Origin: Deltaproteobacteria bacterium
GTDB taxonomy: Bacteria > Myxococcota_A > UBA796 > CAJQPC01
Direction of reading: 5' to 3'
Assembly: GCA_016717595.1 (NCBI GenBank)
Contig: JADKFE010000019.1
Span: 53,379 to 117,378 of the forward strand
DNA length: 64,000 nucleotides
The notes below the pieces were generated by a model, which ran no database searches, had not been told where the DNA came from, and saw nothing but the letters and a program-made list of their open reading frames with translations. Shown in pieces: positions 36,353 through 46,460 of the stretch. The position numbers were made by a program, and so were the translations under genes. How positions within the stretch are numbered: position 1 is the first letter of the stretch; each line of letters starts with the position of its first letter.

Positions 36353-36787
36353 GTGCTCAACCGCCTCCTCGCCGCCCTTGACCCCCCTCGCCGCGTGGCG
36401 CTCGCGGCCTTCGCCGTCTTTTTTGTGGGCGGCCTCGACGTCGGCGAGCTCTACCCCTTCTCACGGTTCAGCATGTACGCGGCCATTGAGTCTCGAGAAG
36501 AGGCCGCGATCCCCACCTTTCGGGCGAACGGTCAAGACGTCAGCCCCGCGGCGCTCACGGGCTTCTTCGGCGTGAACCCGGACGGGCTCGCCGCGCCGGA
36601 GGGCGTCGTCACCTCGACGGACCACATCTTGCGGGAGCGCGCCGCCTGGATTCGCGCCAACACGGCGACGACGCCGGGCCCGGTGACCGTGGAGATCGGC
36701 TGGGAGCTGTGGCGGATTGACCCCAAGACCGGGGCGTTGATCCGCCGCGCGCTCCTCCTCCAGACCGGCTCGGCCCGATGGCGCTGA
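36353..36787 (+). CDS. Membrane-associated protein paired with HTTM-like gene
   Basis: About 144 residues: one N-terminal membrane helix (VALAAFAVFFVGGLDV) and then a PFSRFSMYA motif, followed by a soluble part. In HTTM-containing gene pairs, a similar PFSxFxMF/Y segment is common in the partner, so this is probably the partner protein of the next gene. GTG at 36353 is chosen because GGGAG stands eight bases upstream. The 3' end overlaps the next gene by ten bases. Confidence 0.65.
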   Translation: MLNRLLAALDPPRRVALAAFAVFFVGGLDVGELYPFSRFSMYAAIESREEAAIPTFRANGQDVSPAALTGFFGVNPDGLAAPEGVVTSTDHILRERAAWIRANTATTPGPVTVEIGWELWRIDPKTGALIRRALLLQTGSARWR

Positions 36788-37551
36788 GCCTCCCGGCCTG
36801 GGGCGCGCGCCCGCCTTGGGGCCGCGTCGCCTTCGCCCTCGCCCTGTGCTTGGAGGCCGTGCCCAAAGCCATCGACATGCCCGAGCTGCTGCGCCACGCC
36901 GAGGGATCTGGCGCCTTGGGCCTCGCCCTGGCCCTGGGCCTCGTGGCCCTCACCTCACGCTGGTGTTGGCGTGAGGATGACCGCGCCGGGTGGGCGGTCG
37001 TCGTGTTGTTTGGTGTGGCCTGGATCATCGAGCGGATGTCCGCCGAGGGCCACCAAGGCGTGCGCCACGGCTCGCTCTTGCCGGTCTCGGCGCTCATCGC
37101 CACGCTCGTCACGCCGCGTCTCATTGGGCGACGGTCCGCTGAGCTGACCCAAGAGGCCGCCTGGGGGGCCGTGGCCGCGGTCTACACCCTCGCTGGGCTG
37201 AGCAAGGTGTTGGGCTCGGGCCTCGGGTGGTTCGCCCCGTCAAACCTCGGTTTACTGATCCTGGAGCGCGCGGCGGACGCTCCTGAGCCGCTCATGCGCC
37301 TTCGTCTCGCCGTCGCGGGGAGCCCGGCGCTGTGTGTCGCCTTGGCCGCGGGCGCGCTCATCGCTGAGCTAGGCGGCGTCCTGCTCCTCTGGCCCAGAGC
37401 CCGGCCCTTCGTGGCGTTGGCGCTCGTCTTTACCCATGTCGGCATCGCCGCGCTGATGGGCTACGTCTACGCGAGCTGGGCGATCGTGCTCATCACGCTC
37501 ACCTGGGGCCGCTTGGCGCGCGACCCCGCACCCGAGGCGCCGCTGGGATAG
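36778..37551 (+). CDS. HTTM-like polytopic membrane protein
   Basis: A 257-residue protein with about seven hydrophobic helices and the segment YTLAGLSKVLGSGLGWF. That segment resembles the helix-loop of HTTM (horizontally transferred transmembrane, gamma-carboxylase-like) proteins. Function not assigned. It overlaps the preceding gene and is followed closely by the FG-GAP gene, so the three probably form a unit. Confidence 0.6.
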   Translation: MALSLPAWGARPPWGRVAFALALCLEAVPKAIDMPELLRHAEGSGALGLALALGLVALTSRWCWREDDRAGWAVVVLFGVAWIIERMSAEGHQGVRHGSLLPVSALIATLVTPRLIGRRSAELTQEAAWGAVAAVYTLAGLSKVLGSGLGWFAPSNLGLLILERAADAPEPLMRLRLAVAGSPALCVALAAGALIAELGGVLLLWPRARPFVALALVFTHVGIAALMGYVYASWAIVLITLTWGRLARDPAPEAPLG

Positions 37552-37575
37552 GAGCATCCTTCGCCTGGAGCGCCG

Positions 37576-38907
37576 ATGCCCCTGTACACGACGACCTTTG
37601 ACCTGCCCGCCCAGGTGCGCGACGCCGTCGCCGCCGACGTTGACGCTGACGGGGTGATGGAGCTCGTCGTGAGCAGCGCCAAAGACGCTGGGGAGCTGCC
37701 GGAGAAGCTCACGCTGACGATCTACAACATCGACCGGGCGGGCAAAGCGGCCGGGACAAAGACGGTGGAGCTGGGCAACACCGCCGCGCTGTGGGACGCC
37801 GATGACGGCCTCTATCTGCTGGACGCCGAGGGCCTCGTCGTGATCGGCGCTGATGGCGCCCGGCGCCGGATCGTGAACCTCACCACGCCCCTGGCGGGCC
37901 TCGGCGCGGCCACCCCCACCCGGGCCGAGCTGACCCACGATCTCGACGGCGACGGCGCCGTAGAGCTGCTCGCGTGGTCCCGAGGGCAGGCCTGCCTCTA
38001 CCGTCAAGACGGCGCCTCCATGGGCTGCGTGGCGTCCCAAGCCCGCGGCGCGGTGAGCGCCGGGGACGACCAAGGCGGCGCGGTGCTGGGCTTCACCAGC
38101 CGCACGCCGCCCCACACCTTCGCCGATGGCGACGGCGACGGCCGCCTCGACCTGTTCTTGCCCGGCGGAAAGACCGTGCGGGTCTCCTTCACCGGGGAGC
38201 GGGTCGGCGCGAGGGAGATGAAGTGGAGCCTGCCCATGGACCTCGACCCTCCTCCGCCCGCCCCCGGCGCGCCCCGCCAAGACGTGGCCGAGGTGCGTCT
38301 TGAGGACATCGACGGCGACGGGATCGCGGATCTGCTGATCAACACCTTCGCCAGCTCCGGCGGGTTCTTTGGCGGCACCTCGTCCCTCCGGTTTTACAAA
38401 GGCGGCGGCGCGGGCTTCGGCGGCGGGCAGACCTTGAGCGTGGGCGAAGGCGCGGCCGACCTACGCCTCATCGACCTCGACAACGACGGCGACCGCGACC
38501 TCGTCGTGCTCCAAGCCGACATCTCGTTCACCAACCTCGCCCGGGCGATGGTGAGCCGGGCCGCCGAGGTTGAGCTCGTCGCCTACACCTTCCAAGGCGG
38601 CACGTTCAGCACCACGGGCCGCAGCCTGCGCACCTTGAGCGTCTCATTGGAGGACCCGCGCCTGGCCTGGAGCCTGAGCGACGATCTCGACGGGGACGGC
38701 CTCCCCGACCTCGCTGTCGAGCAGTCGGGGGAGATCCTCCTGTACCGAGGGCGCGGGGATCGTGTGGAGCCTGAGCCCTTCGCCCGCCAGAAGCTCACCC
38801 ACCGCGGCGAAGAGCTGCTCGTGGCGGACGTGACCGGCGACGGACGCGCCGAGGTGCTCGCGTGGTCCCGGGGTGAGAAGCGGGCGACGTGGATCGCCTG
38901 GCGCTGA
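37576..38907 (+). CDS. FG-GAP/VCBS repeat protein without visible signal peptide
   Basis: A 443-residue protein of beta-propeller type repeats, each with a DxDGDGxxEL or DLDGDGxxDL pattern (for example VDADGVMELVV, DLDGDGAVELLAW, DGDGRLDLFL, DIDGDGIADLLI, DLDNDGDRDLVVL). It would bind calcium, usually on an extracellular protein. The protein starts at ATG 37576 (GGAGCG upstream) with no hydrophobic signal, which is unusual for the family; the start may be wrong, or it uses another export route. Third gene of the HTTM unit. Confidence 0.75.
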   Translation: MPLYTTTFDLPAQVRDAVAADVDADGVMELVVSSAKDAGELPEKLTLTIYNIDRAGKAAGTKTVELGNTAALWDADDGLYLLDAEGLVVIGADGARRRIVNLTTPLAGLGAATPTRAELTHDLDGDGAVELLAWSRGQACLYRQDGASMGCVASQARGAVSAGDDQGGAVLGFTSRTPPHTFADGDGDGRLDLFLPGGKTVRVSFTGERVGAREMKWSLPMDLDPPPPAPGAPRQDVAEVRLEDIDGDGIADLLINTFASSGGFFGGTSSLRFYKGGGAGFGGGQTLSVGEGAADLRLIDLDNDGDRDLVVLQADISFTNLARAMVSRAAEVELVAYTFQGGTFSTTGRSLRTLSVSLEDPRLAWSLSDDLDGDGLPDLAVEQSGEILLYRGRGDRVEPEPFARQKLTHRGEELLVADVTGDGRAEVLAWSRGEKRATWIAWR

Positions 38908-39031
38908 TCGGTCTCGCCTCAAGGGCGTTCACCGCGGTGTTCTCGGCGAGGATCCTCAAGACTTATCAGCGTTTATCCTCGACATGACGCCGCGTGGTGT
39001 ACCTTAGCCTCGGACCTCAAGAGGAGCTCCG

Positions 39032-42000
39032 ATGCGCCTAGTCACCCCCCTCGCCTTCTTCGCCCTGCTCGCCTGTGAGAACAAAGACGCCGTCGTCGTC
39101 GACACCACAGAGAGCCTGCCCGCCACGGACTCCGCCGCCCCTGTAGACGCCGACGGCGACGGCGTGCCCGCCGAGGAGGACTGCGACGACAACGACGCCA
39201 CCGTCTCCCCCGACGCTGAAGAGGACTGCGACGCCATCGACCGGAACTGCGACGGCGACCCCACCGCCGGGGCCACCGACGCCCAGAGCTGGTACACCGA
39301 CGGCGACGCCGACGGCTTCGGCAGCGGCGAGGCGACCTTGGCCTGTGAGCCCCCTGAAGGTGCGAGCCTCGCCGACGGCGACTGCGACGACGCCGACGCC
39401 CGCTATTTTCCTGGCGCTGAAGAGACCGACTGCGCCGACCCCAACGACTACAACTGTGACGGATCCGTAGGGTTCGCCGACAACGACGGCGACGGCTTCC
39501 CCGCCTGCGAGGAGTGTGACGACGGCGACGCCGGGGTCAACCCCGACGCCGCGGAGATCTGCGACGCGGTGGATCAAGACTGTGACGGCCAGATCGATGA
39601 AGAGGTCACGAACACCTACTACCAAGACCTCGACGGCGACGGTTACGGCGACCTCGACTTCCCTGTGGAGGCCTGCGAGCTGCCCGCGGGCTACGCCGAG
39701 CTCTCTGGCGACTGTGATGATGGCGTCGCGGCGGTTTACCCCGGCGCCTTGGAGCTGTGCAACACCGTTGACGACGACTGTGACGGCGTCACCGACGAGG
39801 ACGACGCCGCCGACGCCGCCACCTGGTACAATGACGCCGACGCCGACGGGTATGGCGACCCTAGCGCCGCCACCGTGGCCTGCGAGGCGCCCTCGGGCAG
39901 CGTCTCCGACAACACCGACTGCGACGACGCCGTAGGCGCGGTGAACCCCGGCGCCACGGAGCTGTGTAACGATCGCGACGACGACTGTGACGGCGTCACC
40001 GATGAGGCCGACGCCGCCGACGCCGCCACCTGGTACAGTGACACCGATGGCGACGGGTATGGCGACGCGGACAACGTCTCCCGCGCCTGCGAGGCCCCCA
40101 CGGGCACGGTCTCCAACGCTGAAGACTGTGATGACGGCGCGGTGGCGGTGAACCCCGAGGCCACGGAGCTGTGTGACGGCGACGACAACAACTGTGACGG
40201 CGTGGTGGACGAAGATGACGCCGCCGACGCCGCTACCTGGTACGCCGACAACGACAACGACGGCTACGGCGACAGCGCCATCACCACCTTGGCCTGTGAC
40301 CCGCCCTCGGGCTACACCGACGACCTCACCGACTGTGACGACGGCGACAGCGGCGTGAACCCCGGCGCGGCGGAGGTCTGCGGCGGCGTAGACGACGACT
40401 GTGACGGCGTCACCGACGACCTCGGCCCGGCGTCGATCCGCGCGGGCAGCCTCACGGACTCCAAACGGTTCCAGTACAGCCCCGTGACCGCCGGCGCGGG
40501 TGTTCTCTACACCAACTGGGACGCCGACCCCGACGCCGGGAGCGTGCAGATCGCCATCGGCAGCACCCCCGGCGGCGACGACGTGATGGCCTGGACCGAC
40601 GAGGGCAGCGCCACGAGCGCCACCTTGAGCGGGCTCACCCTCTCCGGCGCCTGGACCGGCGCTGAATACTACGTCTCCGCCCGCGCCGCGAACGGCAGCG
40701 CCGTCTGTGAGACCAGCGCCGTCTCCGACGCCGTCGGCGTGGCCGAGGGGGTGACCTGGACGGGATCTGTGTCGGATCTCCGCGCGAACGACGCTTACGG
40801 CGGCTACAACTCCAACTGGCCCCAGTCCGGCTACAACGCCGTCTATGGCGCGCACTACTTCGAGGAGATCAACATCGCCTCGGGCACAACCGTGTATGTG
40901 CAGGGCTTCGGCAAGGCCGACGCCGTGGCCGCCTCTGTGTCGTCTACGGCGTCGAGCGTCACGAGCCCCAAAGACGGCTGGGTGGCGCTGTACGCCAACA
41001 ACATCACCGTAGACGGCACCATCACCGCCTCGGGCCGCGGTTATGGCGGCGGCGGCGCCGGGTGCTCCTTCGCTTACCCCTCAGGCTGCGTGAGCGGCGG
41101 CTTCGGCGGCGCCCTGGGCCTCGGCGGCGCGGGCGGATCGGGCGCGGCGTCTTACTCCGGCGCGGGCGGCGGCGGCAGCCCCGGCGGCGCGGGCGGTGTG
41201 GGCGCCACGACCGGCGGCGCCGGGAACATCTTCGGCGGCGGCAGCGGCTCCACGGGCTGCAGCGGCAGCAACGGTCGGGCGGGCGGTGACGGCACGGTGA
41301 GCACCATCGGCGGCGTCGGCGGCACGGCGAGCTCCGGCAGCCCCGGCGCGGCGGGGGCCGGAGAGTACGTCGCGGGCGGCGGCACGGGCGTGAGCGGCTG
41401 CGACAACTGGTCCGGCGGCGGCGGCGGTGGTTACGGCGGCGGCGGCGGCGGCGGCTCCCAGTGGGCGAGCACGTCGGGCGAGCCCTCGGGCGGCGGCGGC
41501 GGCGGCACCGGCGGCGTGAGCGTCGGAAAGTCCGCGAACGGCGGCGCGGGCGCGGGCCCCTACGGCGGCGCGGGCGGCGCCGGCGCGACGACGGGCGCCG
41601 TGGGCACCGCCGGGGGCTACGCGGCCTCAGCGCTCAACGGCGACAGCAGCACCGACCGCACTCTGCGCCTCGGCGGCGGCGGCGGCGGCGGCGGCGCGGG
41701 TTACCAAGAGGCCGGCGGCGGCGGCGGCGGCGCGGGCGGCGGGGCCATCCACCTCTACGCCTATGACGCCTTGACCGTCGGCAGCACGGCGCGCCTGCTC
41801 GCGAACGGCGCGGGCGGCGGCGGCGGCGCCCGGGACAACGGCGGCGGCGCGACGAGCGGCGCGGGCGGCGGCGGCGCGGGCGGCGGCCTGCGCCTTGAAG
41901 CACAGACCCTCACCCTCGACGCGACGACCCCGGCGGTGAGCGCCCGGGCGCGGGCGGATCCACCACAAACGGCGGCACGATCAAGCTGTTCTACGACACG

Positions 42001-42078
42001 TTCTCGGGCACCGTGCCCAGCTCATCGAGCGCCGGGCGTGTGTACAACGCCGGGACGGGGAGCTGGGACGAGCCGTAG
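39032..42078 (+). CDS. Giant lipoprotein: MopE-like repeats plus Gly-rich domain (one frame change near 41950)
   Basis: About 1,015 residues. After the lipobox (ALLAC), seven MopE-like metal-binding units of CDD...P.A.E.C...D.DCDG type run to about residue 470. A fibronectin-like part follows (SSVTSPKDGWVALYANN). A Gly-rich region from about 41040 then resembles large myxobacterial Gly-rich surface proteins. The original frame loses sense near 41950; restoring one G gives a tail with TIKLFYDTFSG and a TAG at 42076-42078. Repeats of exactly 207 bp are seen in the DNA. Likely a surface or matrix protein. Confidence 0.78.
39590..40410 (+). repeat. 207-bp tandem repeats within the MopE-like gene
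   Basis: The word (G/A)ACTGTGACGG recurs at 39776, 39983, 40190 and 40397, an exact 207-base (69-codon) spacing. These are coding repeats, not a CRISPR array. Confidence 0.85.
41041..41930 (+). repeat. Gly-codon low-complexity tract (GGC-rich)
   Basis: An almost continuous run of GGC codons with Ala/Ser in between. The extreme GC content makes it prone to sequencing error and recombination; the frame break falls just past its end. Confidence 0.85.
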
Positions 42079-42088
42079 AGAAGCCCGC

Positions 42089-42120
42089 GCCGGGGCGCTC
42101 GTTTAGACGAGCGCCCCGGC
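42089..42120. terminator. Perfect 14-bp hairpin between convergent genes
   Basis: GCCGGGGCGCTCGT pairs with ACGAGCGCCCCGGC around TTAG, between the Gly-rich lipoprotein and lipase genes, and includes the last lipase codons. Bidirectional use is likely. Confidence 0.75.
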
Positions 42121-43692
42121 GGTGAGCAGCCGCACGCTCAAGCCCAAGAGCAGGGTGTAGTAGACGCTCGACGAGGCGCTGTGGGAGGAGGGCTTCCCAT
42201 ACTTCTGAATCATCCCGGTTCGTGTCCGCTGCAGGTCGACCAAGGCCTCGTGATCTCGGAGCACGTCAAAGTCTTGGGGAAGCTGCAGTCGCCGCACAGA
42301 TCGTATGCCTTGGTAGGCGTCCTCAGCTCGATCCTCATCCTTGACCACGGCGCGCCAAAGATCGGCCTGGACCGACGCTGATCTGAGCGTGCAGCTATTC
42401 GCCAAGGCGCTCTTGAGCGAGCGCATCAGGCTCATGTCGGGGAGTTCCTTGACCTGGGGCATCCCTGCCGTCACGTCGAGATCAAACACGGGCCAAAACT
42501 TGGCGTCGGTCTCGTTGTTGTTCATCCCGCGCCACACCATCTCTGGCTCGTGGGCGTCGGGGAAGTCTGAGAGGTTGCCCAGGGCCGTCTGGCTGCCGAA
42601 GTGCCGCGGGGAGTTGACCGGATGGGTGGCAAACTTGAGCGCGCCGTTGGCTCTGGAGTGGGCGCCGGCCTCGACGAGGTCGCAGGCGTGAACCGCGTCA
42701 CGGGGGTTGTAGAAGTGTCGCATCCCGGCCGCGTCGGCGTAGAGGCTCATCCACCGCTGCGCCTTGACGCCGATGATGACCGGCGGCGCCGAGATCGGCG
42801 TGCAGGTCAAGGTGACCCGACCGTCCTGCACCTCCAGCGCCCTCCCCAAGGTGCCGCAGGTGAGGTCGATGTAGGCGTTCTGGGCGAGCGCGCCGCCGAG
42901 GCTGTGCCCGGTGATCTGGATGCTCCTCACCACGCCACCGTTGACCGCGTACCGGTAGGCCGCCCTCAACGACTCGACGCAGCTCTCGTACGCCAGATAA
43001 AATCCGATTGAAAACTTGTGGTCTCTGTATTTATCGACGGCGATGGCCTTGAGGTGGTTCATGTCTGTGACCCAGTCCGGGCTGCCGCGGCTCTTGGTCT
43101 GAGCGCCCGCCAAGGCGCGGATCCCGTCGCCGCTGCGGCTCCCACGAAACACGATGGACACCTCCTGGGCGGCGCCGTCATAGAGGACCGCGCCGAGCCA
43201 GCTCGGCCAGCCCGAGGTGGGGTGGTTCGAGGTCATGCCGGTCTTGCCCTGAAAATAGCCGCAGCGCACAGCGCCGGTCGCGCCTTGGAGCGTGTGGCCG
43301 TCATCCACCTTCCGCCCGAAGCGGTTGAAGCCGCGGGCGTGGGAGATCGATCGGTCCAAGGGGCGAGGCTGGAACAGGATAAACTTGGAGTCGGTGCCGC
43401 CTCGGTACACCACTCCTTTGTGCGGGTTCGGCGTGCGATCGAGGTAATAGAGCACTGGATCAAACTTACGGTTGTCTGAAGACCTCGGCGTCTGCTCCTC
43501 GTCATGGACATGCTTCATGAGGCGGTCGCGGGCCTGCTCGGAGACGCTGAAGCCTGGGCCCCAAGACTCAAAGAAGGGATCCATCGGGAACCGCAGCGTC
43601 TGAGCGTAGGCTTTGTACGCGAAGCGGCAGCGCTCCAAGGCCACGCGGGCGGCGATCATCGACGGGCAACGGAGTCCGTAGGTGGGGTGCAT
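42103..43692 (-). CDS. Class 3 lipase-like alpha/beta hydrolase
   Basis: A 529-residue protein with a class 3 lipase core: ITGHSLGGALAQNAY with the nucleophile Ser, and downstream NPRDAVHACD that could supply the Asp and His. The N-terminus is unusual and has no clear signal, while the C-terminus ends in one hydrophobic stretch (YTLLLGLSVRLLTAGALV). Substrate unknown. The long N-terminal extension (about 170 residues) is not recognised. Alternative ATGs exist inside, so the start is uncertain. Confidence 0.72.
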   Translation of the reverse strand: MHPTYGLRCPSMIAARVALERCRFAYKAYAQTLRFPMDPFFESWGPGFSVSEQARDRLMKHVHDEEQTPRSSDNRKFDPVLYYLDRTPNPHKGVVYRGGTDSKFILFQPRPLDRSISHARGFNRFGRKVDDGHTLQGATGAVRCGYFQGKTGMTSNHPTSGWPSWLGAVLYDGAAQEVSIVFRGSRSGDGIRALAGAQTKSRGSPDWVTDMNHLKAIAVDKYRDHKFSIGFYLAYESCVESLRAAYRYAVNGGVVRSIQITGHSLGGALAQNAYIDLTCGTLGRALEVQDGRVTLTCTPISAPPVIIGVKAQRWMSLYADAAGMRHFYNPRDAVHACDLVEAGAHSRANGALKFATHPVNSPRHFGSQTALGNLSDFPDAHEPEMVWRGMNNNETDAKFWPVFDLDVTAGMPQVKELPDMSLMRSLKSALANSCTLRSASVQADLWRAVVKDEDRAEDAYQGIRSVRRLQLPQDFDVLRDHEALVDLQRTRTGMIQKYGKPSSHSASSSVYYTLLLGLSVRLLTAGALV

Positions 43693-43782
43693 CGGGCATC
43701 CTTCCTGGATGAGAGGGCAGCCCCGATCCTATCAGAGTGATGTGCCCACCTGACGCCCAAACCTTGTCCCCCACCTCCCCGA

Positions 43783-44322
43783 TCAGCGCGGGGCGTGCCG
43801 CGTCGGGGTCAAGACGTGGCTCTCGCCGTTCAGGTCGAGGTAGATCGTGCCCTCGGTCACCGAGAGGTTGAGCACGTTGCGGCGCTGCAGACGCTCGGAG
43901 AGCGCCTCGATGAGCGCGGGATCTAAGGCGACGATCGACACCCGCTCGGGGTGGGAGATCTTGCCGCCGCTGAGGTTCTCCAGGTACCGGCCGATCTCTT
44001 TGTGGCAATACACGACCACCCGATCACAGCCCTTGGCGGCCTTGTGCAGCCGGTCGATGGCCGGGGTGCCCACCTCGATCCAGGCCAACATGCGCCCGGT
44101 GAGGTCTTTCACCCACAAGGCGGGCTCATCGGCGAAGGCGAGGCCGCGGCTAAAGGAGAGGCCCTCTTGCTGCTCTAAACCGTGGGCGATGACGCGGGTG
44201 AGCATGTACTCCGCGGACTCGGACGGGTGACAGGCCACGTTCAGCGTGAGCTGCTCGTAGACGCCGCGGTCCATGTCGGAGATGGACAGCTCGAAGATGT
44301 AGACGGTCGCGGTGAGGGCCAT
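43783..44322 (-). CDS. yaeQ: YaeQ family protein
   Basis: A 179-residue protein with the YaeQ pattern: MALTATVYIFELSISDMDR, then HPSESAEYMLTRVIAHGL, GLSFSRGLAFADEPALW and a late RHKEIGRY-like segment. The family has a PD-(D/E)XK nuclease-like fold and was first linked to suppression of RfaH-related defects; its real role is unclear. It is a single gene here. Confidence 0.9.
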   Translation of the reverse strand: MALTATVYIFELSISDMDRGVYEQLTLNVACHPSESAEYMLTRVIAHGLEQQEGLSFSRGLAFADEPALWVKDLTGRMLAWIEVGTPAIDRLHKAAKGCDRVVVYCHKEIGRYLENLSGGKISHPERVSIVALDPALIEALSERLQRRNVLNLSVTEGTIYLDLNGESHVLTPTRHAPR

Positions 44323-44367
44323 GCCGCCCCCTATCCCGTTCTTGGCCCCGCGCCCCTCACGAGGGCC

Positions 44368-46149
44368 TCAGTCGAGGTAACCCAAGGCCCGGAGCGCCTC
44401 TTGGGTGGCGGCGTCGGCGCTTGGGCCCGCCCGCACGCCTTGTAAGGCCTGAATGGAGGGCGCGAGCTGCGCGCCCAAAGGCCGGGTGTCGCGCTCGCCG
44501 CTGAGATCACGCAGCTCACCAGGGTCGGCGATCAGATCGTACAGCTCCACCCGCGGCGGCCCGGCCTCGCCCTCCTTGAGCCCGTGCACGATGAGCTTCT
44601 TCCCCTCGACACGGTAAGACAGGTCAATCGGCGGGCTCACGAACCGGCCCCCGGGCGCCGAGGACACCACGGGTGATCCGACACAGTCTCCGCCGACCAC
44701 CCCCGTGAGATCACGCCCGTCGAGGCCGGCGACGGGCCAGCCCAAGAGCGCGCGCACCGTCGGCGTCACGTCGAGGTTGGAGACCTGGCAGGGCACCCGC
44801 GCCCCGGCGGGGAGCTTGCCCGGCGCGCGGATGATCAGCGGCACCCGCAGGGACGGATCGTAGAGGTTGTCGCCGTGCTCAAAGAGGTAATCGTGCTCGG
44901 TCAAGGACTCGCCGTGATCGGCGGTGAGCACGATGATGGTGTCGTCCAGCACACCCAAGGCGTCGAGCTGGTCGAGGAGCTGCCCGGTCAAGGCGTCGGC
45001 GCGCTCAATCTCGGCGTCGTAGGCCCGGATGAGCCAGTCCGTGGAGGTGATCTGGCGGTGGGGCGGCGGCCAATACGGCGGCAGCTCCAGCGGCGCGCCG
45101 TTCGTGGGCGCGTCGGCGAGGGGCAGGGCCTCATAGGGGCCGTGGGGATCAAACAGGTGCAGCCAGTAGAGCCAGCTCCCCGCGCCGTAACGCTCCATAA
45201 ACCGCTTGGCGCGGCTGACCGTGCGGGATCCCACCCGCTCACGCAGGGTGTTGCCCGGCAGAAAGAGCTGCTCCCAGGCGCGGATCAACGACAGACGATG
45301 CAGGCCAGGGATGGCGCCGAAGTCGTCATCGTAGAGGTCAAAACCTTGGGACCAGCCGTACTTGGCGTGCAGCGGGAAGCCCGAGACCGCCGCGCCGGTG
45401 CGCATCCCGGCCTCTTGACCGGCCCAGGAGAGAAGCTCCGGGCGCTCGCCAAGCTCGGTGCCGTTCACGACGACGCCGGTTCGTACGGGAGAGCGCCCGG
45501 TGAGGATGCTCAGGTGCGCGGGCTCGGTGAGCGGCGCGACGGAGGTGGCTTGGTCAAACACGACCCCTTCGCGGGCGAGGCGGTCCAGGGTGGGCGTCTT
45601 GGCCGGGCCGCCATACACGCTCAGCCGGTCGGCGCGGGTGGTGTCCCAGGTGATGATCAGCACCCGGGGGCCGGGCTCGGTGACCGTGGGGGGCACGCCG
45701 CGCAGGAGCGCCGCCCAGGCCGCGAGCACACCCAGCACGGTCACGGGCCGGGCGAGCGCCCGCCACAGCCGGTCAAACAAGAGGCCCACGGCGAGGCTGA
45801 GCGCGCCGATGAGCACGAGCCCGCCCCAGACCTGGGGATCCTTCACCGGGAGGTTGAGCACCTGCTCAAAACGGTAGCTGAGCCCGGCGTGCATCGCGAT
45901 CAGCCCGCCGACGGCGAGGCCCACGGGCCGGGTGCCCAGAAGCGGCGAGGCCCGCAGCATTCGTGAGGTCAACGAGAGCGCCGCCGCGACCCCGGCGCCG
46001 GCCGCCGCGCCCAGAAACAGCCACACAAACATCTCGCCCAAGCCCAGACCAAGGCGGGGCGAGGCCCGCAGGGCGACCTCAAAGAAGCCGACGCTCACCC
46101 CATAGAGCAGGGCGGCGCGGGAGGGGCTGAGCGGGCGGGGCGGGTTCAT
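44368..46149 (-). CDS. Membrane-anchored sulfatase family enzyme (Thr at nucleophile position)
   Basis: About 593 residues: five or six N-terminal membrane helices, then a sulfatase/alkaline-phosphatase-like domain. The metal motifs are WDTTRADRLS and later TADHGESLTEHD. The place of the usual Cys/Ser-x-Pro-x-Arg motif reads APLTEPAHLSILTG, so a Thr may act instead, as in some phosphoethanolamine-transferase-like relatives. It would transfer or hydrolyse a group on the outer face. ATG 46149 is chosen because it begins just before the first hydrophobic helix. Confidence 0.82.
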   Translation of the reverse strand: MNPPRPLSPSRAALLYGVSVGFFEVALRASPRLGLGLGEMFVWLFLGAAAGAGVAAALSLTSRMLRASPLLGTRPVGLAVGGLIAMHAGLSYRFEQVLNLPVKDPQVWGGLVLIGALSLAVGLLFDRLWRALARPVTVLGVLAAWAALLRGVPPTVTEPGPRVLIITWDTTRADRLSVYGGPAKTPTLDRLAREGVVFDQATSVAPLTEPAHLSILTGRSPVRTGVVVNGTELGERPELLSWAGQEAGMRTGAAVSGFPLHAKYGWSQGFDLYDDDFGAIPGLHRLSLIRAWEQLFLPGNTLRERVGSRTVSRAKRFMERYGAGSWLYWLHLFDPHGPYEALPLADAPTNGAPLELPPYWPPPHRQITSTDWLIRAYDAEIERADALTGQLLDQLDALGVLDDTIIVLTADHGESLTEHDYLFEHGDNLYDPSLRVPLIIRAPGKLPAGARVPCQVSNLDVTPTVRALLGWPVAGLDGRDLTGVVGGDCVGSPVVSSAPGGRFVSPPIDLSYRVEGKKLIVHGLKEGEAGPPRVELYDLIADPGELRDLSGERDTRPLGAQLAPSIQALQGVRAGPSADAATQEALRALGYLD

Positions 46150-46460
46150 CGGCGCCTTGGGGGCCAGGGTTGAGCGGGTGTCGTCATAACCGGCGAGGGG
46201 CGGGGGTGCCTGAGGCGACGTGCGCGTTACGCCTCCTGCGCGGCGAGGGGGGTGGTGAAGGCGGCGCCCTGGCTCAGCCCAGCTCAACCCCCGGGCGAGG
46301 GCCAGAAGAGGAGAGAATCGGCGGCTCCCCCTCCAGAGGGCAGGTGGAGGGCAGCAGAACGCGCTGAACGGCCCAGGTTGATCCCACGCGCCTCAAGACC
46401 TCCAACCCTGGACGCGCGCCCCCGACGCCGATAGGGGCAGGCGCTCTCCTCGGAGCTGTC
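46150..46460. other. Intergenic region, 311 bases, divergent promoters expected
   Basis: Lies between the divergent sulfatase and prfC genes. No gene, hairpin or repeat stands out. GGAG precedes the prfC start. Confidence 0.5.

Noticed and set aside
39590..40410. Regular repeats resembling a CRISPR array
   Set aside because: The 207-base spacing is in frame and encodes MopE-like units; no spacers or short palindromic repeats.
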